Shown: positions 36,805 through 45,218 of the stretch, piece after piece
Position numbering within the stretch: the stretch's first letter is position 1
How the letters are laid out: the number at the start of each line of letters is the position of its first letter
Assembly: GCA_964442075.1 (NCBI GenBank)
Contig: CAYTWH010000004.1
Span: forward strand, 75,785 to 139,784
DNA: 64,000 nt
Reading direction: 5' to 3'
Origin: CAYTAU01 sp964442075
Lineage (GTDB): Bacteria > Bacteroidota > Bacteroidia > Bacteroidales > CAYTAU01
Notes under the pieces: model-generated
Databases searched by the model: none
Seen by the model: the letters and a program-made list of their open reading frames with translations, nothing else
What the model was told of the DNA's origin: nothing
Program-made: the position numbers and the translations under genes

Positions 36805-37096
36805 GCCAAGCCTAGCTTATACACAATAAAAATTACAAAAAACGAAGAAATTGAATTTTATATATCAAAAATATCTTGAAATTATTTATGAATATTTAAT
36901 ATCAATGAATAAAGAAAAGATTAAATTCCCATAGATACGAAAATTCCTACCTGCGGCATAGTTCAGCAGTATTTTATCCTTAATTATACAATAATGCAAT
37001 TAATTTCTTATCTTTATATTCTAAAAAAGGATAAAATTCTTAATATTTGGCAAACATAGTAAAAGCGACACCGCAACAATAAATAAACTTAAAAAT
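36805..37096. other. intergenic region
   Basis: 292 bp. No gene. It contains a GC-richer patch around 36940-36970 and an 11-bp inverted repeat (attttatcctt at 36971-36981, aaggataaaat at 37027-37037). No TAnnTTTG box was clear before the methyltransferase gene. Confidence 0.5.
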
Positions 37097-37945
37097 ATGA
37101 TAAAACAGATTTATAGATTCTTGAACCCAAAATTTCAAAATTTATTTCTTGAGTATAAAGTAGATTTTAAACCAAGATATGGACACGGAAAACCCGCCCA
37201 TCAGGATTTATTAAGGATAATTGATTCAAATCGTGATAATTACAAGGAATTGATTAATACATCTTTATCGCTAAAAGATTCAATTTGGACAATACAAGAT
37301 TCTAAAAAAGAGACCGATTCAATAAAACCTACATGGAATAACGGATTTTTACCAGGGCTTGATATTATTGGGATATATACCTTACTGACAAAGTATAAAC
37401 CCAAAAAGTACATTGAGATAGGTTCAGGAAATTCGACAAAAGTTGCCTACAAAGCAAAGACTGAACAAAAATTGGATACTGAAATTATTTCGATTGACCC
37501 AATGCCCCGTGCCGAGATTGATAATTTAGCGAATAAAGTTATAAGAGAACCATTTGAAGATATTGATTTCAACATATTGGACGAGTTAAATGAAAATGAC
37601 ATTTTATTTGTTGATAATTCACACAGGATTCTGCCAAACTCTGATTCAATGGTTTTCTATTTAGAGATATTGCCAAGATTGAAAAAAGGAGTTATAGTTC
37701 ACATTCATGATATTTACTTGCCTTATGATTATCCACAATTTATGTGTAACAGGTTTTATTCAGAGCAATATGGATTAGCAATGTATTTACTAGCAAATCC
37801 TAAAAAATACGAGACAATTTTACCAAATTATTTCATCTACGAAGACAGTGAGTTATCTGGCTTAATTTCACCGATTTGGAATCACGAGAATCTAAAAAAT
37901 GTAGAAAAACATGGAGGTTCATATTGGTTTAAAATAAATGAATAA
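37097..37945 (+). CDS. class I SAM-dependent methyltransferase-like protein
   Basis: 282 residues. Motif I is KKYIEIGSGNSTKVAYKA near residue 113, followed by TEIISIDPMPRAEIDNLA, the acidic NENDILFVDNSHR (equivalent to the DLIFIDG step) and GVIVHIHDIYLPYDYP, as in Methyltransf_24-type enzymes. An aromatic C-terminal portion (YGLAMYLLANPKKYETILPNY) recurs in glycan- or capsule-cluster methyltransferases, but no sugar gene is adjacent. Flanked on both sides by intergenic stretches that do not resemble the rest of the window. Substrate unknown. Confidence 0.7.
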   Translation: MIKQIYRFLNPKFQNLFLEYKVDFKPRYGHGKPAHQDLLRIIDSNRDNYKELINTSLSLKDSIWTIQDSKKETDSIKPTWNNGFLPGLDIIGIYTLLTKYKPKKYIEIGSGNSTKVAYKAKTEQKLDTEIISIDPMPRAEIDNLANKVIREPFEDIDFNILDELNENDILFVDNSHRILPNSDSMVFYLEILPRLKKGVIVHIHDIYLPYDYPQFMCNRFYSEQYGLAMYLLANPKKYETILPNYFIYEDSELSGLISPIWNHENLKNVEKHGGSYWFKINE

Positions 37946-38131
37946 ATAAACTACTGTAAACCACCTTGCCACTTGCTAATACTTCAAGACGTTATTCTTG
38001 TGCATAAGGGACTTTCACCCTCTGGAAAAATACAACCCATCTTTTGGCTTTTGAAAATAAATTTGTATTTTTAAACTTTTTCTAGAACTTCCAGATGGGT
38101 GTGCTCCTGCTCTGCTGGTCAAACACAATGT
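37946..38131. other. atypical intergenic stretch, possible dispersed element
   Basis: 186 bp, less AT-rich than its neighbours around 37960-38040 and 38090-38125. A short open frame (CHLLILQDVILVHKGLSPSG...) crosses it without a start. An 8-bp inverted repeat (acccatct near 38036, agatgggt near 38093) flanks a perfect -7 box TAAATTTG at 38058-38065 that may drive the PagL-like gene. Nature unknown. Confidence 0.4.
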
Positions 38132-39244
38132 ATGAAAATAATCTTATTATTAACTGTTCTATTTTTAAGTATTACAGCTTATTCACAAGATAAGATTATA
38201 GAGCCTGACAATAAGCAGAACTTTATCATTTCGGGATTATATGGTAATGGAAAAGTAATTCCTTCAAACAATTTTGTTAGAGGAGATAATTTGCAAGGAA
38301 AACCAATTGAAAATTTTCAGTTTTTTGCACTAAAAGCATTATGGCATAATCCTAATTATTCCGATTGGCAGAAAGTTTACAAAGGTCCATATTATGGTTT
38401 TGGACTGGCTATTGGCAAATTTGATAATCCCAAGGAAATTGGATACCCAATATCCTATTATAGCATTTTAGGAATTCCAATAAAAAGATGGAATAAGCTT
38501 GAAATTTACACAGAATTCCAATTTGGCATGGAGAGTAATTGGGATTATTATGACCCTATTAGCAACCCTAAAAACAATGTTATTGGAGGAAGCACAACTT
38601 TTCGTTTAGATATAGCCTTAAAAATGTTCTATAGCTTAAGTCCTAAATTGGATTTAGGAGCCGGATTAAATTTCATACATTCTTCTAATGGAGGTTTCAA
38701 ACAACCTAATAAAGGTTTTAATCTCTACACTCCTTTTGCTGAATTAAGATACCGTTTTAATAACAGACCGGATTATAAAAACTTGCCTAAAGCAGGTAGA
38801 GTTGCCCGTTCAGATGATTTATATTTTATGATGGGATTTGGAGATCCTCAGAAAAATTATTTTGCTATTGGTGGTTTATCTGCAATTTATTTTAATCAAC
38901 TTTCTAATGTTTCAAAAATAGGATTAGGTACCGATCTTAATTATTGGGATGGACTGAATAACAATTCTGATGAAACAACAGAAACCCGGAATATTGATAA
39001 TTTAACAATTGGATTAATATTACAACCCGAAGTAATAGTTAACAGATTAACTCTGCTTGGTGGAATTGGCATATATGCAAGACATCTGGATTATGGTAAC
39101 TTTATAAAAGCCTATCAACGCTTAGGAGTAAGATGCGAAATATATAAAAACTGCTCTATTGGTGTTAATGTAAGAGGAGTTGATTTTATACGTGCTGAAT
39201 TTTTTGAGTTTAACTTAGGTTATAGTATTAGATGGATGAAGTAA
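38132..39244 (+). CDS. PagL-like acyloxyacyl hydrolase (lipid A deacylase family)
   Basis: 370 residues from the ATG at 38132, which opens a good signal peptide (MKIILLLTVLFLSITAYSQ); an upstream in-frame ATG at 38099 adds a polar lead and is rejected. The central barrel shows GPYYGFGLAIGKFDN, EIYTEFQFGMESNWDYYD and the PagL catalytic element LDLGAGLNFIHSSNGGF, where His-Ser of the H-x-SN-G motif are the active-site residues. PagL removes the 3-O acyl chain from lipid A in the outer membrane. At 370 residues it is longer than Pseudomonas PagL because the C-terminal half adds further strands; similar long forms occur in Bacteroidota. Confidence 0.7.
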   Translation: MKIILLLTVLFLSITAYSQDKIIEPDNKQNFIISGLYGNGKVIPSNNFVRGDNLQGKPIENFQFFALKALWHNPNYSDWQKVYKGPYYGFGLAIGKFDNPKEIGYPISYYSILGIPIKRWNKLEIYTEFQFGMESNWDYYDPISNPKNNVIGGSTTFRLDIALKMFYSLSPKLDLGAGLNFIHSSNGGFKQPNKGFNLYTPFAELRYRFNNRPDYKNLPKAGRVARSDDLYFMMGFGDPQKNYFAIGGLSAIYFNQLSNVSKIGLGTDLNYWDGLNNNSDETTETRNIDNLTIGLILQPEVIVNRLTLLGGIGIYARHLDYGNFIKAYQRLGVRCEIYKNCSIGVNVRGVDFIRAEFFEFNLGYSIRWMK

Positions 39245-39294
39245 AAACAGTACTGTGGTAACAAAAAACATATGAATAAACAATATTGTTATCC

Positions 39295-41250
39295 TTATTT
39301 CTTTCCCCTTTGCTTTTGAGCTTGTTCAATCCGCTCCATAAACTTTGACTTTTTGGGAACTTTCTTTTTACCAACTTCCAGTTTTTTTAATATTTCTTCA
39401 TCGTTTGTAAATTTTCTGAACAAATACATTTGGGTAAATGTAATAAGGTTTGCAAGTAAGTAATAGTAACTTAATGCTGATGCAAAATTATTGAAAAAGA
39501 ACAAAAACATTATTGGCATAAAATACATCATTGTTTTCATGCCCGGCATGGATTGTGTTTGAACAGTTTGTTTATTGTTCATCCAGGTATATAGTATAGT
39601 AGAAATGGTCATAAGTAAAGTAAATAAACTTACATGGTCGCCATAGCCAAATGGTACTGTAAACGGTAGATCAATAACAGAATCGTATGCCGAAAGGTCT
39701 TCTGCCCAAAGGAAACTCTTCTGCCTCAATTCAATTGAAGCAGGGAAAAACCGATAAAGTGCAATGAGTATAGGCATTTGCACCACCATGGGCAGACATC
39801 CCCCCATGGGGCTAACACCCACTTTTTTGTACAATGCCATTGTTGCTTTTTGTTTGTCCATCGATTGTGCTTTAGTAAACTTTTTACTTATCTCATCAAT
39901 CTGTGGTTTAAGTACTCTCATTTTAGCAGTACTCATGTACGATTTAAAGGTTAATGGCAACAATAACATTTTTAATATTATTGTAAGAATAAGTATTATT
40001 AATCCGTAGCTACCTATGTAATCCTGTAAGAAATTAAAAACAGGAATTACCATATATCTGTTTATCCATCCTAAAATACCCCAACCCAATCTAACAAGTT
40101 TTTCAAGATGCAGATCAACTTCTGCTCCATTATGATTTACTTTAGAATAATCTTTAAGAGTAGAAAAATGATTTGGTCCGAAATAAAAATCAAAAGGAAT
40201 ATTTGTATTTTCAACAGAAGAATAAGGAATTGTTATGTCTGCCTTAAAGTGTTTTAAATATGGTTGATCTTCTTCAAATTTAACTTGTTCAACACTTGCA
40301 TTTGAAATATAATCGTGAGCTATTAATGCAGATGAAAAAAACTGTTGTTTAAAAGCTATCCATTTTACTTTTGTTGTTAAATCTTCCGTACCACTTTTTT
40401 GTTCTGATATATAGTCAACTTCGTCCTGATAAAATTTATAAAATATTGAAGTATAATTGTTTTCATATTTTGCTCCTTTTTCTTGCTGTGAAACATATAT
40501 GCTCCAGTTAAAAGTTAAAAAGTTTGTATTTGATGATATTACATCCTGAAGATTAACAAAATTAATATCAAAACCCGCCATATAATTATCAGGCTTAAGA
40601 GTATAAACATATTCCATATATTTACCTTCGCCTGCATACAATCTCATTGAAAGAGATTTTTCCTTATCGTCTACAATAATTTCTTTTTCGTTGTCTGATG
40701 CAGTAAAATACATATCACCGGAAACAATTGTTCTGTTTTGTGAGAAAAACGAAATCCCAAATTCGGTAGAATCGCCGTCAAATAATATCAAAGGTTCTCC
40801 ATAATACGTTTTATATTCTTTTAGCTCAACAGAATACAACCGACCCCCTTTCGATGATATTGTGAGTTTTACTTTGTTATTTTCTAAAATATAAAATTCT
40901 TGTGTTCCTTTTCCTGCATCAGCAAAATATCCGTATTTCTCATTTAGTGATGTGCTGTCAGCAAAATTTAATGCAACAGTATCAATAATATTTGAGTTTT
41001 CAATTAAAAATTTAGAAGAATCAATTGCCGGAATTGCAGTAGAAAGATTTTTAATAGAATCTTCTTTTATAATTCTCTCAGCTTCGGCTAATATATTTTT
41101 TTCTTCTACCTGCGCCAAAGAATCCTGTTTTTTTCTGGCAGATTCAATTTCTGCTTCAGATGGTTTAGTAAATATGCTATAACCAATTATTAATACAAAA
41201 ATTACAGCTATACCAATAACCGTATTCTTATCAATTCCTTTTCCTGCCAT
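39295..41250 (-). CDS. yidC: membrane protein insertase YidC
   Basis: 651 residues. N-terminal signal-anchor helix (NTVIGIAVIFVLIIGYSIF), a large periplasmic domain (about 100-375), then the conserved insertase core: NFLQDYIGSYGLIILILTIILKMLLLPLTFKSYMSTAKM with its positively charged cytoplasmic loop, GGCLPMVVQMPILIALYRFFP, and the last helices with SMPGMKTMMYFMPIMFLFFFNNFASALSYYY. Ends in a basic tail (KFMERIEQAQKQRGKK) that probably binds ribosomes. It inserts inner-membrane proteins alone or with SecYEG. Nine bp after pyrG, a gene order seen in many Bacteroidota. Confidence 0.97.
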   Translation of the reverse strand: MAGKGIDKNTVIGIAVIFVLIIGYSIFTKPSEAEIESARKKQDSLAQVEEKNILAEAERIIKEDSIKNLSTAIPAIDSSKFLIENSNIIDTVALNFADSTSLNEKYGYFADAGKGTQEFYILENNKVKLTISSKGGRLYSVELKEYKTYYGEPLILFDGDSTEFGISFFSQNRTIVSGDMYFTASDNEKEIIVDDKEKSLSMRLYAGEGKYMEYVYTLKPDNYMAGFDINFVNLQDVISSNTNFLTFNWSIYVSQQEKGAKYENNYTSIFYKFYQDEVDYISEQKSGTEDLTTKVKWIAFKQQFFSSALIAHDYISNASVEQVKFEEDQPYLKHFKADITIPYSSVENTNIPFDFYFGPNHFSTLKDYSKVNHNGAEVDLHLEKLVRLGWGILGWINRYMVIPVFNFLQDYIGSYGLIILILTIILKMLLLPLTFKSYMSTAKMRVLKPQIDEISKKFTKAQSMDKQKATMALYKKVGVSPMGGCLPMVVQMPILIALYRFFPASIELRQKSFLWAEDLSAYDSVIDLPFTVPFGYGDHVSLFTLLMTISTILYTWMNNKQTVQTQSMPGMKTMMYFMPIMFLFFFNNFASALSYYYLLANLITFTQMYLFRKFTNDEEILKKLEVGKKKVPKKSKFMERIEQAQKQRGKK

Positions 41251-41259
41251 AATAATAAC

Positions 41260-42858
41260 TTAACTTATAGTTGCTTTTACAAAATTTACAAATAATGGAT
41301 GTGGATTTAAAACCGTACTTCTGTATTCCGGATGAAACTGAACACCAACAAACCATTTGTGTTTTGGTATTTCAACAATTTCAACCAAACCTGTATCGGG
41401 ATTTATTCCTGCAGGTACCATGCCTGCTTTTTCAAAATCTTTTAAATAGGTATTATTAAACTCATATCTGTGTCTGTGACGCTCTACAATTTTACTCCTT
41501 TTGTATGCTCTATATGAATTAGTGTTCTTTTTTACATTACAAGGAAATGCGCCCAACCGCATTGTTCCACCCTTTTCTATTATTTCTTTTTGCTCTTCCA
41601 TAAGGTCAATAACCGGATATGGAGTATTTCTTGCCATTTCTAAAGAATTTGCTTTTTCGTAACCAAGTACATTTCTTGCAAAGTCAATAACAGCACATTG
41701 CATTCCCAAACAAATGCCAAAGAAAGGAACATTGTTTTCACGGGCGTATTTTGCAGCTAAAATTTTTCCTTCAAAGCCTCGATGTCCAAAGCCCGGAGCA
41801 ATTAATATTCCTTTAAGACCTTTAAGCTTTTCAGAATATGTATTGTTTGTTAGTTCTGACGAATGAATTAATTCAAGGTTTACCCTGCATTCGTTTTCAG
41901 CACCAGCATGAATAAAAGATTCTATTATTGATTTATATGCATCAGCAAGTTCGATATATTTACCAATTAGTCCAATTTTAACTTCTTTTTTCGGGTTGTT
42001 ATGTTTTTTGAGAAAATTTTTCCAGGGTGTAAGTTTTGGCTCCTCTTTTAAAGGCATTTTTAATTTAGCAAGCACTATCCTATCTAATTTTTCTTTCTGC
42101 ATTAAAACCGGAACTTCATAAATAGTTGAAACATCTTTCGATTCAATTACAGAAGAGACCTCAACATTGCAAAACAGAGCTACTTTTTTTCTAATATCAT
42201 TATTAACCGATTTTTCAGTTCTCAATATAAGAATATCTGGCTGTACTCCTGTTTCAAGAAGTGTTTTTACCGAGTGTTGTGTTGGTTTTGTTTTTAACTC
42301 TCCCGTTGCATTTAAATAGGGTAAAAGAGTAAGGTGTATTGTAAGAACATTTTCCGGCATTTCCCATTTTAGCTGTCGTAACGACTCAATATATGGCAAC
42401 GATTCAATATCGCCAACGGTACCACCTATCTCAGTAATAATAAAGTCGTATTTGTTTTTTTTACCTAAAAGTTTAATTCTTCTTTTTATTTCATCAGTAA
42501 TATGTGGTATTATCTGAACAGTTTTTCCTAAAAAATCGCCCCTTCTTTCTTTATCAATAACTGTTTGATAAATTCTGCCGGTAGTAACATTATTCGCTTG
42601 TGAGGTATTAATATTCAAAAATCTCTCATAATGTCCAAGGTCAAGATCTGTTTCAGCACCATCGTTGGTAACATAACATTCGCCATGTTCATAAGGATTA
42701 AGAGTTCCTGGGTCTACGTTGATGTATGGATCAAGTTTTTGAATGGTAACTCTATATCCTCTTGCCTGCAACAGCTTAGCAAGTGATGCAGAAATAATGC
42801 CTTTACCCAGTGATGAAGAAACTCCCCCTGTAACAAATATGTATTTAGTGCTTGACAT
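41260..42858 (-). CDS. pyrG: CTP synthase
   Basis: 532 residues, normal length. Amidoligase domain with the P-loop-like FVTGGVSSSLGKGIISASLAKLL at the N terminus, KLDPYINVDPGTLNPYEHGECYVTNDGAETDLDLGHYERF, and GGTVGDIESLPYIESLRQL. Class I glutaminase domain with the nucleophile Cys in FFGICLGMQCAV near residue 383 and the His-Glu pair in GVQFHPEYRS. Makes CTP from UTP and glutamine. In a run with the TonB receptor upstream (11 bp) and yidC downstream (9 bp). Confidence 0.98.
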   Translation of the reverse strand: MSSTKYIFVTGGVSSSLGKGIISASLAKLLQARGYRVTIQKLDPYINVDPGTLNPYEHGECYVTNDGAETDLDLGHYERFLNINTSQANNVTTGRIYQTVIDKERRGDFLGKTVQIIPHITDEIKRRIKLLGKKNKYDFIITEIGGTVGDIESLPYIESLRQLKWEMPENVLTIHLTLLPYLNATGELKTKPTQHSVKTLLETGVQPDILILRTEKSVNNDIRKKVALFCNVEVSSVIESKDVSTIYEVPVLMQKEKLDRIVLAKLKMPLKEEPKLTPWKNFLKKHNNPKKEVKIGLIGKYIELADAYKSIIESFIHAGAENECRVNLELIHSSELTNNTYSEKLKGLKGILIAPGFGHRGFEGKILAAKYARENNVPFFGICLGMQCAVIDFARNVLGYEKANSLEMARNTPYPVIDLMEEQKEIIEKGGTMRLGAFPCNVKKNTNSYRAYKRSKIVERHRHRYEFNNTYLKDFEKAGMVPAGINPDTGLVEIVEIPKHKWFVGVQFHPEYRSTVLNPHPLFVNFVKATIS

Positions 42859-42869
42859 AATTAGTTAAT

Positions 42870-45173
42870 TTAAAATAAATAGCTAATACCAATACTTGGC
42901 ATAAACGGCAATTGATTAACTCTTTCATGATTTAATCTATCGAAATAAAATATATTTTCTCTGTTATATATATTTGTAATGCTCAAATTCATTTCGAGTT
43001 TAGAGTCATTTTTAAAAATAAATTTTCTTTTTAAGGTCAGATCTAATCTGTGATAATAAGGTAATCTTCCTTCGTTTAAACCTGCATATACAATTCCAAT
43101 ATCTCCGTTAGAATTAGTATAATCTGTGCCAATATTTGTAAATGAAAGACTTTCAAAATAACCTTGTGTTTGAGTAAAAGGGAAACCTGAACCAAAATTC
43201 CATCTTCCGTTAACTTCCCAATTTAAATCCCCAAAAGTTCTTGATGCAACTAAATTTATATTATGTCTTCTGTCAAAATGCGGAGAATAAGTAATGTATC
43301 CATCATTTCTATTAACATAACCCAAAGAATATACAAACCATACATAAGTACGTTTATAGTCGTATTTTATTAGGAAATCTACACCGTAAGCATCACCCGA
43401 TTCAATAATAAAATCCTTTTTTAAATTATCGGGTTTATCATAATTATCAGCATTATCATCGTATAATTTATTTCTGTTAATATTTGTAAGTTGAGTATTT
43501 TGCTTTATATAGCCTTCAATGTTAATCATAATTCTATTTGACAAATCAACTTCTACGCCGAATATACCATGAACAGATTTTTGTAAAGCATGTGTAATTT
43601 CTTCGCCTTCAAATTCATCTTGTAGGTCTCCTAATTCAGGACCTGATATAAATCCGTAAAACAAATTTACAACATCTCTGTCAGAATTGGCTGCAATTAA
43701 ATTCTGAGAATATAAGCCTCCCGCAAATTTAAATCTTAAAAAATCGGTAACGTTATACTTCATTCCCAAGCGTGGTTCGGGAGATAGAGTAGAAAGAGAA
43801 GCATAATATTGTGTTCTGAAACCCATCTCTATCAGCATCTTACCCAGGTTTAATTTGTATTTAAAAAATGCAGCAAGTTCCGTAGTGTTTTCCTCTTGCT
43901 CCATATGTCTGCCAATTGAATTATAATAATTGAAATTAGTTTTAAAGCCCAGTGTTTCAACGCCGTAATCAATTTGGTTTTTGCCAAGAAAATAAACAAA
44001 TGATAATCCAAAGTTAAAGCCATTAATTAAGCTATTTCGAGGTAATTGGTTTTCTTCTTTTAGAGTAATATCATATTTTGAAAAAGAAAAATTAGATTTA
44101 ATAAGAACAGATGAGCCTGCAGGAACAAGTATTAAATTTGTTCCAATTCCCGAAGCTTTCCAATTAAAATCTGATACTGCTCTATAATTAACATTATCAT
44201 TAAAATTAAATCCAAAAACATTTAACTTGCTTCCACTGGATCCATTTATTGATACCTTACCATAAAAATCATTAAAATTAAAAGGTAAACCTGCTGTATC
44301 AATGTATGTATATAATAATTTAGAACTTTCTTCAAGATAAGAAGTTTTACCTGAAAGAACATAGGTTATTGATGTTTTGTTTTCTTCGGTTTGTTTTAAA
44401 AGCGGTCCTTCTAACAAAAGCTTGGATCCAAAAGGACTTGCCGATAATTTACCTGATAATTTCTTTTTATTTCCATCCCGCATAGTAATATCCATTATTG
44501 ATGATATTCTACCGCCGTATTCTGCATTAAATCCGCCTGTATAAACATCAACATTCCTAATAATATCTGAATCAAATACTGAAAATAATCCAATGGAATG
44601 AAATGGATTGTATACAACCATTCCATCAAGTAAAACTTTATTTTGAATTGGCGGTCCTCCACGAATATATAATTGTCCTCCTTGGTCTCCGGTAAAAATA
44701 ACGCCGGGTAATATCTGTAAATATTGAGCTAGATCAGGTTCTGCTCCAATAGTAGGTATTTGAGATATTTGTTTTGGAGTAATTTTAACCACAGAAGTTC
44801 TGATCTGTGTTCTCATTTCCTGGCGTTCTGCAGAAACAACGGCTCCATCTAACATTATACTTGATTCAGAAAGAATAATTTTTTCTGAAATTATTCTATT
44901 TTTAATAATATTAATTTTAACATAAACAGTATCATATCCCAAAGCAGTAGAAACAAGAGTATATTTTCCGGGCTTTATTTTTGTGAGATTGTAAAATCCA
45001 TTAACATCTGTTGCTCCACCATAATTTGTTCCTTTTATATATACGTGAGCAAAAATTACCGGTTCCCCTGTTTTTTTTTCATATGCAAAGCCCCTAATAC
45101 TTCCGGTTTGAGATAATAAAACAAAATTTATTATAATAAAAATTATTATTAAAATACATCTCTTAATATTCAT
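42870..45173 (-). CDS. TonB-dependent receptor with N-terminal CarboxypepD_reg-like domain
   Basis: 767 residues. Signal peptide, then a carboxypeptidase-regulatory-like domain (SIRGFAYEKKTGEPVIFAHVYIKGTNYGGATDVNGFYNLTKIKPGKYTLV, about 25-80). Plug domain follows with ISQIPTIGAEPDLAQYLQILPGVIFTGDQGGQLYIRGG and GGFNAEYGGRISSIMDI. The barrel runs to the end (MPSIGISYLF). No SusD partner is nearby, so it is not a typical glycan utilisation receptor; ligand unknown. It sits between DUF349 and pyrG, so its constitutive expression is plausible. Confidence 0.88.
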   Translation of the reverse strand: MNIKRCILIIIFIIINFVLLSQTGSIRGFAYEKKTGEPVIFAHVYIKGTNYGGATDVNGFYNLTKIKPGKYTLVSTALGYDTVYVKINIIKNRIISEKIILSESSIMLDGAVVSAERQEMRTQIRTSVVKITPKQISQIPTIGAEPDLAQYLQILPGVIFTGDQGGQLYIRGGPPIQNKVLLDGMVVYNPFHSIGLFSVFDSDIIRNVDVYTGGFNAEYGGRISSIMDITMRDGNKKKLSGKLSASPFGSKLLLEGPLLKQTEENKTSITYVLSGKTSYLEESSKLLYTYIDTAGLPFNFNDFYGKVSINGSSGSKLNVFGFNFNDNVNYRAVSDFNWKASGIGTNLILVPAGSSVLIKSNFSFSKYDITLKEENQLPRNSLINGFNFGLSFVYFLGKNQIDYGVETLGFKTNFNYYNSIGRHMEQEENTTELAAFFKYKLNLGKMLIEMGFRTQYYASLSTLSPEPRLGMKYNVTDFLRFKFAGGLYSQNLIAANSDRDVVNLFYGFISGPELGDLQDEFEGEEITHALQKSVHGIFGVEVDLSNRIMINIEGYIKQNTQLTNINRNKLYDDNADNYDKPDNLKKDFIIESGDAYGVDFLIKYDYKRTYVWFVYSLGYVNRNDGYITYSPHFDRRHNINLVASRTFGDLNWEVNGRWNFGSGFPFTQTQGYFESLSFTNIGTDYTNSNGDIGIVYAGLNEGRLPYYHRLDLTLKRKFIFKNDSKLEMNLSITNIYNRENIFYFDRLNHERVNQLPFMPSIGISYLF

Positions 45174-45218
45174 TATTTATAATATTAATTATGGTGTTTA
45201 AAATATTACTTTGTTAAA

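Noticed and set aside
36940..36975. Possible tRNA-like segment
   Set aside because: The patch looks GC-rich but lacks a T-loop, acceptor pairing and a CCA context.
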